A stretch of DNA of 64,000 bases from positions 196,840,685-196,904,684 of the forward strand of contig JAHLJT010000631.1 of NCBI GenBank assembly GCA_031308135.1, read 5' to 3'. Position 1 is the first letter of the stretch; each line of letters starts with the position of its first letter. The notes beneath the pieces are model-generated. The model worked only from the letters and a program-made list of their open reading frames with translations, ran no database searches and had not been told where the DNA came from. Positions 1 through 10,975 of the stretch are shown one piece after another. This stretch comes from Acheta domesticus (Eukaryota; Arthropoda; Insecta; Orthoptera; Gryllidae). The translations under genes were made by a program, and so were the position numbers.

Positions 1-1811
1 TTTCATATACCCCGTGTGCGCAATGTGCTTAAACATGGGTACAAAATGTTAACTTCACGTATTAATATACAGGTGTCCGGGGAGGAAACGTCGAAACTTC
101 GAAAATAAGCTCTTAGGACAATTCTAAGCATATTTTGTCTAATAAACTACATGGATATTCCCAATGGTTGAGGCGCAATTATCATTCAAAAGTTGGTTTG
201 GAAATATGCTTTCTAGGCAAAACTTTATATTGTAAAAGCATACAAACACTCCAAAAACAGCTAAATTGTTTATTATTTACAAAATAAATGAATGTATTTG
301 TTCAGAAAGAAAAATTAACCGAGAAATAAAAAAGCGGTCGAATTGTGTAAATTGGGTGCTTTTTTATTTTTGGGTTAATTTTTAATTTTGATCAAAATTA
401 TTCATTTCCTTTGGAAATAATAAATCGACCAGTTGAGTCACGCTGAATGTCGTTTAGGTACTAACTAAACTTGATTCCTAAACTCAATTCAACCTCACAA
501 TTACGTTTTCGTCTAATTTCCTGTGAAATGCTATTGTATAATTTACCAGAATAACCTCTACACAGCCAGTTATAGACATAACCAGGTGACTGATATCGTA
601 AACAGTGACAATGCAGTTGAAAACCATAACGCCAGAGCTGCAAGAGAGACCTTTCGTCAGTACTCGATGCCACGGTACAATTTACTATTGTAGAATACAA
701 TTTATGCATACATCAAATTTGTTTAAACGGTGTGAACTCAGAAGGAAAAGTAAATCATAGCTATGAATTAAACAATGTGCAGGAGTGATGGTCAATGTGT
801 AAAGTATCCGAGTTATATTTAATTTAAGTTTTCAAAGCCAACAGTTTTTAACATCTGAATTTTCTCCGACTCAGATATCGAATATTGTCATTTCCTTAAA
901 AGCATTTATAGCCAAAGCGCATTTAAATTTTGCCAAAGTAATGGTAGAAAAGGATTCAAAAATAAATCGAGATGGCAATTTTTTTCCATTACAAAATTTG
1001 AATCAACAGTATTATAAATGTATAAGTCCCACAATTGGTGTGAGTTTGTACATGTTTCAAATGTGTCTTAAATGTAATATGTTAATTTAGAAATTAGAAT
1101 TAAAAAAATCCTCCTTCATCTTCTTCCTTCATATGGAGCTGAGATCTGAAAGCCTTAAAGAGGTAACAACCTACTTCGGACTTTTGAACGGAAAATATTT
1201 CCGAAAACACACGGTCCTGTTGATGTAAAATTAGATATTGAAAACTATGTTTTCATATATTGGTATCAGGTACAATTTTTGAAATTCAAGTAATCTTTCA
1301 AAAACCATTTTTCAGAGACGGTACATTTTCAGGTTAGTGCAGTATACACTTAATACTATTAACGTGCTCTTAATATCGTCGATCCTTTTGTATATGAAGG
1401 GTTTTGGTTTATAACATCTTTTGAGTTTACTACTCAACCAAATGTCATTATTTCTTGCTTTACATGAAAAGTATAGAGACCGAGAATAATCGTATTAAGC
1501 GATTACATATTATAAAATTAAATATCAATAATTTCTTAAAATTAAAGGAATGATAGCTTACCTTATGTTATTTGTTCATTACATAGTGTTGCTGGAATCG
1601 CTACATCAAAAACAGTTGTTTCATTGATATTATTTCATTTTGTATGTTAGTGTTATATTGTTAATGGCAGACCAACGATTTGCAGGAAAATTTGAAAAAT
1701 TAGATTAATATTCATATGATTTTAAAAAAATTTAATGGATATGTATCAGACAAGCCTTAGAAAAAGATGAAATTACACACATTGACAATTGGAGCTACCT
1801 AGCAAAAACAA
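1..1811. other. AT-rich DNA, no gene seen
   Basis: No reading frame of convincing length or composition is present; the longest (461-709, minus, 82 codons) resembles nothing I recognise. I see no repeat boundary before the HINE copy starting at 1812. Confidence 0.6.
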
Positions 1812-3412
1812 CTAGAGGTGCTACAGAATGGCACAGACTTTCCCGTATTAGTTTTCTATTTTCTTGGGTCTTCGCTACCTAATCGGAATTGTCACATACT
1901 CTTTCTTGCCAGCTACAATCTATCACCGCCAAAAGTACATTTTTTTGTCATTTTCTTAATTTTTCGGTTTCCTATTGGTAGAACGAAAATATTAATTTTA
2001 AAATATTAAAGAACACAAAAACCTATCCGTAAATGGCAATTTTCTTTTAAAAATTCTGTGCCGTTTAAGAGAAAATGGCGTTTTAGCACTACTAAAAATG
2101 CGAAATTTGGAGCTCATTTTCACAGAAAATTTTTGAGTTTTCAAAATACTTTATTTGAAGTTATTTGAAGCACTTACACTCACAAATATAATAATCTTTA
2201 CAAATAGCTGGTAATGTGCATATTAAAGATATGAGAGATCTTTCAAAAAATTACAATTATGTATTATTTGAAAAAACAAAAAAATAACTCAAAATAAACT
2301 TAACGCTATACTAAAGAGTGTAATTAGCACTATCCGTTACAAAAGATTGAAGAAAAAATTGTAGTCATTTATGAGAAAATAGCATTTGAGCGTTTCCGAA
2401 AATGCGAAATTTTGAGCTACTTTTCACAAAAAACGGTTGTTTTCGAGAAGCTTTACTTGACATTATTTAAAGCACGTGTACCCGTAAAAATAATAATGTG
2501 AAAAAATCGCCGCTAATGTAAATATTATCGACATGAGAAACATGTGAAAAAATTTACATTTTTGTAATTTTTAAAAAAAAACCTATAGATCAATATGGCT
2601 TTTATGTCATCTGATAGAGTACATTTACCACTATGCCTACCAAAAGTATAAAGAAAAAATTTGGAACCGGTTTTTGAGAAAATCTTGTTTCTGTACTTCT
2701 TTAAAATTGCACATATTGCACGCAATATTGCACGAAAACTACTAAAATTTTGAAAACATTTACATGGCCTTTATGAAAGAATTCAATATGTACAACAAAT
2801 TTTATTTGAATAAAAAATCTCTGTCTTCAATTTTGTAGTTGAAGAAAGACGCCGAAAAAAATTCAAACTTTCACAATTTTCGAAAATTCAGAGTTATACG
2901 TGAAAATCGGACCTATTCCATGTTAATAAGTGTATTTTACTCTATCCATACAAGAAATTTAAAGAAAACATTTGAAGCCGTGTTTGAGAAAATGTGTAAA
3001 ATCCCCGGGGGTTTTCATATAAAGTACCCCCAAATTTTGAAGAATCGTTTTCAAAATCTCAAAGCTTTGACTAGAATCAGATCGACAGAGGAACATCCAT
3101 TTTGGAAGAAATCGTACGTATGGTTTAGGCGCTAGCAGTGTTCACAGGCGGACAGAGGGACGAAAGACGAACGTTTTCCTTTCAATTGGTTTTTCGGTAT
3201 CAAGGCCCCAGAAAACAGGGTTTCTGGCTACACCACGTGTTAGGGGATTTTTTTTTCTTAATTTAGCTACTGGTTTTATCCACTTATTCGTTTTCACGGC
3301 CCGGCAATTAATTTTTTCCGCGGAAAATGGCCATTTTTTTCGCGCAGCATTACGTAACTTTCCCTATACTACGTATATTACTGCGTGCATACGTACGTAT
3401 ACGGGAAAGTAA
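1812..3412 (-). mobile_element. HINE/Helentron-like non-autonomous element, near full length
   Basis: Read on the minus strand the element starts TTACTTTCCCGTATACG and ends ...GTAGCACCTCTAG, flanked by T on each side. The 5' terminal motif ACTTTCCCGTAT recurs as its exact inverse, ATACGGGAAAGT, about 25-35 bp before the 3' end. This is the asymmetric terminal inverted repeat arrangement of Helentron-associated elements such as DINE-1. Between that motif and CTAG lies a small hairpin (GTGC, 9-nt loop, GCAC). The interior holds about 2.4 tandem units of about 303 bp (around 2040-2760). The 5' end carries the family motif GTTACGTAATGCTGCGCG. No Rep/helicase coding is visible. The boundaries rest on comparison with the copies at 43982, 53431, 58098 and 61216. 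Classification is inferred from structure. Confidence 0.7.
2040..2760. repeat. About 303-bp tandem repeat inside HINE copy
   Basis: The segment with AAAATGCGAAAT followed by GAGCT occurs at 2095 and 2399, and a degenerate third copy begins near 2702, a spacing of 304 and 303 bp. The same period (302 bp) is seen in the HINE copy at 43982-45450, so the duplication belongs to the family and not to this locus. Confidence 0.7.
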
Positions 3413-4908
3413 AAATGCAGTTCTAGCCAGTCATCTCACGCCAATATTCAAAATGGTAGAGAAAGTGATACTGCCATTAAATTTATGGCACGAATTGTTT
3501 ACCATAATGTAAACATCACCGAAAATAAAACATTGGATGGAATGCCGCTTCCTCTATCATTCAAGTAACTAATTTTGTACTCGATCTACCGTCTGAAAAA
3601 GATACAATCTAAAACTGATTTTTTAAATAAATATATTAATTCTTATTATTCAGAGTCATCTAGAATATAACACACAAAATGCAACATTCCAAGTATCATT
3701 AGAGAAAAAATACGTGTGTGTTTAACTCTCTTAGAAATTCAGAGAAAAAAGGCATTTGGGGGCCGCAAAAGGGTCATAATTGTATTTTAAAGTTGTTTAT
3801 GATAATACAATTAACTACTATAAAAACTTTCCTTGAAACAAATGTCACATCAAATATTTTTGTTATTAAATTATATTGTTTGGCGTTACTTCCTGAGAAT
3901 AAAATCAAATTTGGAATTGTCGCGTCCGTAAGTACAAATCAGCAGTGAATAATGAAGGGCATAATGAGGTCCTACAAGACCGAAGACCGTTCCGGGGCTC
4001 CCATAAGGATTATTCCGGCACTGGAGACATATTTAAAGAAAAATATTCCGCATATTCTGTTTTAAATATCCAAGTGTATTAAAAAATACGCAAAATAGGC
4101 TCAAGTATTTCTTCTAAAAATAAATTTCTTTAACAAACTCACTTGAAGTAAAAATAACTCAAAATGTTTCTGTTGTAGTTTTTTATTTAATTTTGTTTGA
4201 GTCACTTTTTGTCAAATTACCCTACTAAATCCTTAATGAAACAATTGCACCTAGTGATCATAAAATGTAAGTTGTAAAGAATATCCTATTGTTTAGGAGA
4301 ATTACAGTAGCTTTCAAACATTTGCATTTCCTTGGATAGCTTGGAAAATTTGATCCACTTTATCAGTTATATCCTGCTTCTGTTGAACACGCATAATTGT
4401 ATAAGCTCCCATAAGCTCGTTTGGTTAATGCGCGGACTGTTGCATTAATTGATTTCAATAAATGTATTCCTTCTGTAACTATGTGACTGGCAATTGTAGG
4501 ATAACTATATCCTCTAAAGTGATCAAGGCATCAATTGAACACTCAATATATTCAAGTGCATACGAAACAGACAAGTACTTTGAATAAAATATATAATTAT
4601 TATGGTAAATAATTCAATAGATGCCCTGAAACTCAGTTTTTGAACCTCCTCTTCCATCTCTGCAACTCTTCGTGGAGGTGGACGATGTTCTATACCTTAC
4701 ATCGCAGTTATCTCCCTTGAACATTAATAAAAATCGCATACGTTTTCACAGAACGAATGTGACTTTAAGTTCCTGACCTTTTAGAGCATGTTTTTTTTCC
4801 GCACATTTTCCACCGTGAGCAATCGCAGCACCTGCCTTGATAAAATTGCGTTGGTTCTTCGATACATTAATCTATGTACTCACATATATATATAGAGAGA
4901 TCTATATA

Positions 4909-4911
<3 letters not shown>
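3413..4911. other. AT-rich DNA, no gene seen
   Basis: Only short frames occur (61 and 76 codons, plus strand). The minus strand of about 4300-4880 looks vaguely coding in patches but is broken by stops, and I cannot assign it. Confidence 0.5.

Positions 4912-4953
<42 letters not shown>
4912..4953. repeat. (AT)n microsatellite
   Basis: About 21 uninterrupted AT dinucleotides, preceded by a shorter degenerate (TA) stretch near 4883-4893. Confidence 0.95.
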
Positions 4954-4956
<3 letters not shown>

Positions 4957-5399
4957 TTAAAAACAGTTGCCGTCGTATTCCATTCGTCAATTACAATAAA
5001 TATCATTGCATTTGCTTGTTTATTTTGACGGTTTTCAATCGCAGTCCTCTCCATAATGAATTTGGATTTTTTTCGTTGTTTTCTCAGCATTTCATTATTT
5101 TTAATATTTTTATTTATTTCACAGCTATCCCTTACATCAAACATTTCTACCTTGTTCAATTGCTTTTCGAAAATATTATTTCTGCCAAAACGTAATGTGT
5201 CTGTGAATGTTTATTACTAATGAAATTCCTGTTTTTTATATTTACCCCAGTCTGTCTGTTGTGCAACACAGTTCCTCAGCTCTGTCTCAATAGAAATAAA
5301 TATAACTTTTTCCTAATTCCTTCACTTCTTTATCGTAAACGTGTCGTTACCGGGATTATTAAAAGAAAATTACTTATTGTTTTGACGAGTCCGTATGGA
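4954..5399. other. AT-rich DNA, no gene seen
   Basis: No repeat or ORF of note between the (AT)n tract and the GC-richer flank of the foldback element. Confidence 0.5.
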
Positions 5400-5813
5400 T
5401 CGTCACACTTCACCGTCAGATAGCGACACGTGTGCCCTTGGCCGCGGAGGGTGCCTGTGAAAGGAACGAGCCCCTCCCACCCTTACAGCGATCAGCTGGA
5501 AGCCATCGCAGGTTCAGTGCTCGAGGCTTCTCGAATCTGCTCAGCGGGAGTTGTTGCCAGGAGCGCCGGGATCGAGTTGGCATAGAAACTGGGATGTCTT
5601 TAGCGAGAGAGATGTGAGCGAACAGTGGGCAACGGTGTATGTGTGCAGCGGTGTCCTTTCAGCGAAAGAAATGAAGCCGCAGGTTTTCTGGTTGTGGTCA
5701 TGTCCAAAACTTTCAACGTATTCAGTAGAGGTCTGCATTCTCCGCGATTTTTACCGACCAGCTCTCGCTCGCCTCTCTTCTCTCGAGACCACGCGCTCGA
5801 CTGTTCTTCGCAG
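5400..5813. other. GC-rich island flanking the foldback element
   Basis: CpG-richer DNA with several short overlapping ORFs on both strands, typical of GC-rich DNA and not of a gene. It is continuous in composition with 9071-9170 on the other side of the inserted element, so the insertion split a single GC-rich island. Confidence 0.5.
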
Positions 5814-5822
5814 CCGGTTGCG
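5814..5822. repeat. Target-site duplication, left (9 bp)
   Basis: CCGGTTGCG directly abuts the left end of the element and is repeated exactly at 9062-9070 after the right end. Confidence 0.9.
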
Positions 5823-6158
5823 AGCTCCGTAAAGTTACAATCGCAAAGTTGTCAAAAAAATTTGAAATCAATCTCCAAATTTGTCGCTTTTTTGTTGCTA
5901 ATTTGTTACGCAAAACAAAAATTTGTCGCTCTTCATTTGACACTGCTATAACAAATGCTGCTAACTTGATATCAAGTTAGAATCGCAAAAACAAGAAAAC
6001 CAAGAAACTACACAGATAAATTAAAAATTAATTACATGGGAATTTGTCACTTTTTTGTCGCTCAAAACTTACCATAAAACAAATTTTGTTACTCTTCAAA
6101 CAAAGCCAGAAATGTAATTTCCCAAAAACGCTGTTTTTCAACGCAATGTCAGGAAAAC
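5823..6158 (+). repeat. Left terminal inverted repeat (336 bp)
   Basis: It pairs with 8726-9061 in inverse orientation over its whole length; similarity stops at ...CAGGAAAAC. It contains a perfect 20-bp palindrome at 5961-5980 (CTAACTTGATATCAAGTTAG) and repeated TTTGTCGCT motifs. Confidence 0.95.
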
Positions 6159-6870
6159 CAAGAAATAACAATAATAAGTAAAAAATATTTACATGGGAAT
6201 TTGTCGCTAATTTGTCGCTCGAAACCTACCGTAAATGAAATTCTTTTACTCTTTAAACAATATGCTAGAAATGGAATTTTTCCCAAACGCGATGCTAAGT
6301 TGATATCAACTTACAATCGCAATTTCAAGAAAACCAAGAAATAACAATAATAAGTAAAAAATAATTACATGAGAATTTGTCGCTTTTTTGTCGCTCGAAA
6401 CTTACCGTAAAAGAAATTTTGTTACTCTTTAAACAATATGCCAGAAATGGAATTTTTCGCAAAACGGGCTCTGATGTGACGTCAAGTAAGAATCGCCATC
6501 TCAAGAAAACCGAGAAATAATCTAAATACATAAAAACTTTTTACATCGGAATTTGTCGCTAATTTGTCGCTCGAAACCTATCATAAAACAAGTTTTGCTA
6601 CTCTTTAAACAAAACCGGGAATGTAATTTCCGAAAGCAGCGCTTCTGCACCACAGTGACAGGAAAACCAAAAAATTACTTTAGTAAATAATAAATAATTA
6701 CATGGTAGTTTGTCGCTTTTTGTCGCAGTCAACTTACCAAAAAAATAATTTTGTTTCTCTTTGGACAATTACAGAAATGGAATTTTTCGCAAACGCCTCT
6801 CTCACGTTACGTCAAGTTAACAAAGGAATCTCAAGAGAACCAAGAAATTTCAGATATAAAGAAAATGTAG
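6033..6870 (+). repeat. Subterminal tandem array, 157/176-bp units
   Basis: Units begin with TACATGGGAATTTGTCGC-like sequence at 6033, 6190, 6366, 6542 and 6699, giving spacings of 157, 176, 176 and 157 bp. The first unit lies inside the left arm. The longer units appear to retain a block with the AAGTTGATATCAACTT-type palindrome or its relic. Each unit also holds TTTGTCGCT pairs and AAGAAAACCAAGAAAT. Units are diverged from each other, unlike the two arms. Confidence 0.85.
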
Positions 6871-7034
6871 GTCCATCAAGCTCGCCCGCCCAATATAGCA
6901 GAATCAAACCAAACTAGTACCAGAATTTTTAACTATTTTATTACTAATTTATTACCGCAAAACTAATTTTCTTACCATTCATCTGCACCCCAAAATATAA
7001 TTTTTAACTATTTGGTTACTAATTTATTAGTCAT

Positions 7035-7055
7035 GAGGGCGGCGAGCCCGCCCTC
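7035..7055. other. GC-rich hairpin inside the foldback element
   Basis: GAGGGCGG, a 5-base loop, then CCGCCCTC forms a perfect 8-bp stem in AT-rich surroundings. A second GC-rich imperfect hairpin lies at about 7104-7130 (CCCGAGGG ... CCCGGCGGG). They may mark an end of an older nested element; function unknown. Confidence 0.6.
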
Positions 7056-7384
7056 TCCCTTATAGCGTCCGTCTCTAACAGTCTTGCTGGTTTTTCCAAA
7101 GCCTGCCCGAGGGTTAAATACCCGGCGGGTCTTGTCTATTTTTGCCTGGGGCAGGTATTACCAAAGCTTTGCAAATGGAATTATACTCGTAGATACTTCG
7201 CCAATGGTTTTGGTATAACTAAAATTATTTATGGTCGTTGATGTTTAGTTACTGGTCTAAAATGTGCAATAATTGCAAATTGAGACTGCCATTGGAAACA
7301 TTAAATAAAATTTGAAATTTCCACATATCTCGAAGATTCTGGCATTCGATGAAGGATTCATTCGTTGGTTTTGTTTTGTTCTCC

Positions 7385-8075
7385 TTACGAAGTTCATCGT
7401 AAGAAGAGAAAGTTATGCAATCGTGCACCGGAAAACGTAGAATTTTCCGCAGAAATACTCTTATTTATAAAAGTTTATTAATTTCAAACATTACGTTGTG
7501 TACGTTGGATTTCCACATTTCCTGAATCATCCTGACGGTAAAGTATTGTATGAAGAAAAACAGATGTTAACCTTAATAAAAGAAGACGTTGTGTACAATG
7601 ATGAAACGGAGATCCTGTAATTGGAAATCTAATACATCTACGGAGTGTTATTTTCGTATGTAGTATTATGTGCGTACTTCACGAAGAGAACTTACCAAGT
7701 AAACTATCCAATTTAAAATGCGTAATATAAAGAAAGTTATGTAATTCCGCCACAAAAAACGGGAATTTTTCGACACAAAAACTCGTTTTGTGTCCCTGAT
7801 TCGGAAAAAGTGGACAAATCCTATTACAATATGTAGTAATTTACTTTCTCTAACATATCTTATAGTGAGATTTCACGAGTTGCGGGTCCTTAATACGTTT
7901 TTTACTTTCTTGAATACGTATGTGTATACGGAGTATAATACGTAGAATACAGAAAATGATGCTGCGGAATATCAATTTCGAGATCTAAACGGAAATACAG
8001 GTTTTGGAGCTTCCTGATACCGAAAAAGTGTTTTTTTTTAATACGTCCGTCCGTCTGTCTGTGAATTAGAAGAAT
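7385..8075 (+). mobile_element. Degenerate HINE 5'-end fragments
   Basis: Three successive stretches resemble the HINE 5' region: near 7400 (AGAGAAAGTTATGCAATCGTGC), near 7730 (AGAAAGTTATGTAATTCCGCC) and from 7902. The last starts TTACTTTCTTG and continues to a GTCCGTCCGTCTGTCTG block also found in other copies. None has a 3' end. They sit inside the foldback element and were probably carried in it. Confidence 0.5.
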
Positions 8076-8725
8076 AATATTAATAATAATAGTAATAATA
8101 ACAACAACAAACATTTGTTCTATAAATCTGGAATTATTAATTTATTAATATTTATTTTCAACAGCAAGAAAAACTGTGTACATTTCTGGAGCATAATTGT
8201 TGTGATACTAAAACAAGGAAAGTGTATTATAAAATCTATCTGAATGTATACTTCATTTGGCAAGCTTATTTCACTTTTAAACAATTTACGAAGAATTCAC
8301 GTTCTTGTCAATACAATTTTCTCTCGACGCCAAACACACAGGCGCGTGCCTTTCTCTTTAAACTCGTGGTCTCGACGGTCACAAGAGTTTTTGGGTTGGA
8401 AAATCGCCGATTTACGCTGCTCCATCACAATAATTTGTCTTTACTAAGTACGTATTAATGCGAGAAAATAAAAATATCTGATATGTGTAACGCAGATATT
8501 TTGTTTTCATGTGCAACATGGTCTTCAATTAGCTTTTGAGTTCATTTCTGTAAAGCGATTTTTTTAAATTATACTTCGAATTTCTTGTTGTACTTTCTAA
8601 ATTATGTAATGTACTGTCTTCTTTTTCTAAAGTAATCCTTTACAGGTCCATTGGAGCGTCTCAGAAATATTAGTGTATGAATGTGTTAATAATTAGTATT
8701 TAGTAGTTAGTAATTAATAATTAGT

Positions 8726-9061
8726 GTTTTCCTGACATTGCGTTGAAAAACAGCGTTTTTGGGAAATTACATTTCTGGCTTTGTTTGAAGAGTAACAAAA
8801 TTTGTTTTATGGTAAGTTTTTAGCGACAAAAAAGCGACAAATTCCCATGTAATTAATTTTTAATTTATCTGTGTAGTTTCTTGGTTTTCTTGTTTTTGCG
8901 ATTCTAACTTGATATCAAGTTAGCAGCATTTGTTATAGCAGTGTCAAATGAAGAGCGACAAATTTTTGTTTTGCGTAACAAATTAGCAACAAAAAAGCGA
9001 CAAATTTGGAGATTAATTTCAAATTTTTTTGACAGCTTTGCGATTGTAACTTTACGGAGCT
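8726..9061 (-). repeat. Right terminal inverted repeat (336 bp)
   Basis: Inverse partner of 5823-6158, carrying the same 20-bp palindrome at 8904-8923. It ends ...GTAACTTTACGGAGCT immediately before the target duplication at 9062. Confidence 0.95.
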
Positions 9062-9070
9062 CCGGTTGCG
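9062..9070. repeat. Target-site duplication, right (9 bp)
   Basis: CCGGTTGCG, identical to 5814-5822. Confidence 0.9.
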
Positions 9071-9688
9071 GACTCCCGGGAGCCGGCGGCCGGCCGAGAC
9101 TCGGCCGGTTGTCAACAACCGGCGGATTCCGTTCAGGCGAACTGCGCCTCGGAACAATCGGCAGACACGTCGGAGTAAATATCTAATGCCAAGTTTCAGC
9201 ACAAGGAAGGAGTATTGAATGGTTTTTAAAATAAATGACCAATAATTTCGTTTTTTCAAAATTTAATATATCGACGAATTTTAATATTACTTTTCAAATA
9301 ATAAATTTTAATTAAAAAAAAGAATAAAAAGCTTTAAAAATCGACTCTTCGGACGCACTGGAGAACCTCAAGTGGATATATTGCAGTTCTGCCTGTGACT
9401 TCAAAGAAAAGGCATTCAAACGTTTTAGAGATAAATTCCGTTCTTTGTAATTACTAGGCATCGGATGTTTCGGAAATTGCCCATTTTATTCTAATGAACA
9501 TAAAATCATTAATTTTCCTTCATTTTATGTGGTGTAAATATAAATGCTCTGCTAAATTTAGATGCAAGAGCAATGAAATATATTAGTACCTTTCCCTTCC
9601 AATTTTGTATTTTTGTTTCCATGTTTGTATATTTTTGTTGTTGGTGTTGTTGTAATTTTCAGGCATCTGAAAAGCAGGTCTTAGTTTC
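9071..9688. other. Remainder of split GC island, then AT-rich DNA
   Basis: 9071-9170 is GC-rich with short self-complementary runs (CCGGCGGCCGGCCG; CCGGTTGTCAACAACCGG). The rest is AT-rich with no feature seen. Confidence 0.5.
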
Positions 9689-9980
9689 TTAACCCGGCAG
9701 TAGGCGCGCGGGGTGCCTCAGTCACCCCAGCATTGTTTTGAGCTCATTGAAATTTTAGTTTTATTTATAATCTTGCGAGCTTCTCAATATCTTTCGAGGA
9801 AAGCTTTGTGCACATATCTCGACCCTTCTCTTTCAACTGTTTCCTGTCCTTTCCTGGAAATTTCGTCGCAAAGGCGATGACGCGCTTCATGGGGGCCACC
9901 GAGTCACTTCGCGCAACCTTTGCTATCGCTTCCTGCCCAGCTGTTCGCAGTAGTTCACCCAAGGGAAGGGGATCTCATGG
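9689..9980 (-). pseudogene. Unassigned 3' coding fragment with piggyBac-like terminus
   Basis: On the minus strand a frame stays open from about 9977 to a stop at 9765-9767, about 70 codons. It is rich in Lys, Ala and Arg and ends ...SSKDIEKLARL. AATAAA overlaps the stop codon (9760-9765). About 70 bases further is ...CTGCCGGG followed by TTAA (9689-9692). TTAA next to a CCC-starting end with a GTGAC/GGGGTG-rich subterminal stretch resembles a piggyBac-type terminus, but I found no partner end. I do not recognise the protein; it could equally be the last exon of a host or LINE gene. The frame is closed upstream by a stop, so it is a fragment or a terminal exon. Confidence 0.25.
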
Positions 9981-10011
9981 AGCTTCTATACTACTCCACA
10001 GAAGCCAATGA

Positions 10012-10699
10012 TTCACAATTTCAGCTTTTTACGATTTTTTAATTACAATTAATCGCTTATCTTGTATTGAAACGAAAAATAATAGGGTAATTAAAAAATA
10101 TTGTACTCGTACATATAAAATTTTATATGCATCATTTCGTGAATACATACTTTTGCCGAATTTAAAATAATGTTAAATGTGTGTATATAAGAGTAAATAA
10201 TGTTTTTTAAATTGTTGAATAGGCTGATGTGCTGTGACCGCTGTTGTTTGGCCGCCGACTGAGTCGACAAATTCAGAGGCCATGGCGGCTTACATCAACT
10301 TTTTCACAATAAATTAGTCCGCCCAATGACGACAAGACGTTTTGGGAAAATAGTACCCACCTCATTTTTGTTTAGCATATGCTTTTTTCTTATATACTCG
10401 TGAAATTATGACCAAATATTCATTGTATTTAATAAATATGCCTTATATTCGGGTTTGTAAGAAACTTAAATGACATTACAATTGGTACGAAACGAATTAT
10501 TTCCCTTAAGCACTATAAATAAATAAAAAATATAAAAATGCATGCATTAAAAGTTTAAATTTATTTTCAGTCTTTGTTTGCCTTCATTCTTTCAAAAAAT
10601 GTATTGTTTGTCACTATAAAATTATTTCCAGTCAATCGATAAATTGTTACTTTTCAACAAATAAATTGTTTAATTGAAATTGTATTTTCTTTCGATTAC
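10012..10699. other. AT-rich DNA, no gene seen
   Basis: No repeat or convincing ORF. A short GC-richer patch at about 10230-10290 is unremarkable. Confidence 0.5.
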
Positions 10700-10975
10700 A
10701 ATGAATGAAGAGTAGCGATCACTACGTGCGGCGACTTTATATCCCGTACATGCATTGAGGGACGAAGCCAGTCTGGCGCCGGCCGAGCGGCCGAGCGCTC
10801 GAGCGCTCGGGCGCTCGGCGACTCCCGAGTCTCGGCGGGAGCCGCAAGGCGGCCGGTCGAAATGTCCGTTAAGCTGCTATCTCTTCCCTTCCGAGCAAGG
10901 TCCCCCTCCCTTCGCCGAGCGTCGGCGCGGAGCCCGAGAGTCTCGAGCGGTTATTTTCAGCGAGCTCTAGTATTC
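10700..10975. promoter_or_regulatory. GC/CpG island, function unknown
   Basis: Strongly CpG-rich, with repeated GAGCGCTCG palindromic runs at 10793-10820. A TTTATATCCC stretch just before it could be TATA-like. Open frames inside are by-products of GC content. It may be a promoter or regulatory island; no transcript evidence is available from sequence. Confidence 0.35.

Larger units (their letters stand above)
5823..9061. mobile_element. Foldback/Mutator-like DNA transposon, non-autonomous
   Basis: A 3239-bp element with 336-bp inverted arms (5823-6158 and 8726-9061). By eye they differ at only about four positions, roughly 99% identity. The ends read AGCTCCGTAAAGTTAC... and its inverse, and a perfect 9-bp target duplication flanks them. 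Long arms plus a 9-bp duplication fit Mutator-like or FB-type foldback elements (established features of those groups); the assignment is inference. Next to the left arm are five tandem units of 157-176 bp. The middle carries two GC-rich hairpins near 7035-7125 and degenerate HINE 5' pieces (7385-8075). No transposase reading frame is visible, so any mobility would need an enzyme supplied from elsewhere. High arm identity suggests recent insertion or arm homogenisation. Confidence 0.85.

Noticed and set aside
4902..5159. 85-codon minus ORF with a repeated Ile-Tyr tail
   Set aside because: The tail is the translation of the (AT)n microsatellite and the rest is unrecognised AT-rich sequence.
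5541..5951. Overlapping ORFs of 65-108 codons at the left edge of the foldback element, and the related one at 8933-9259
   Set aside because: They share a C-terminal sequence only because both run into the inverted arms; this is arm homology and not a gene family.
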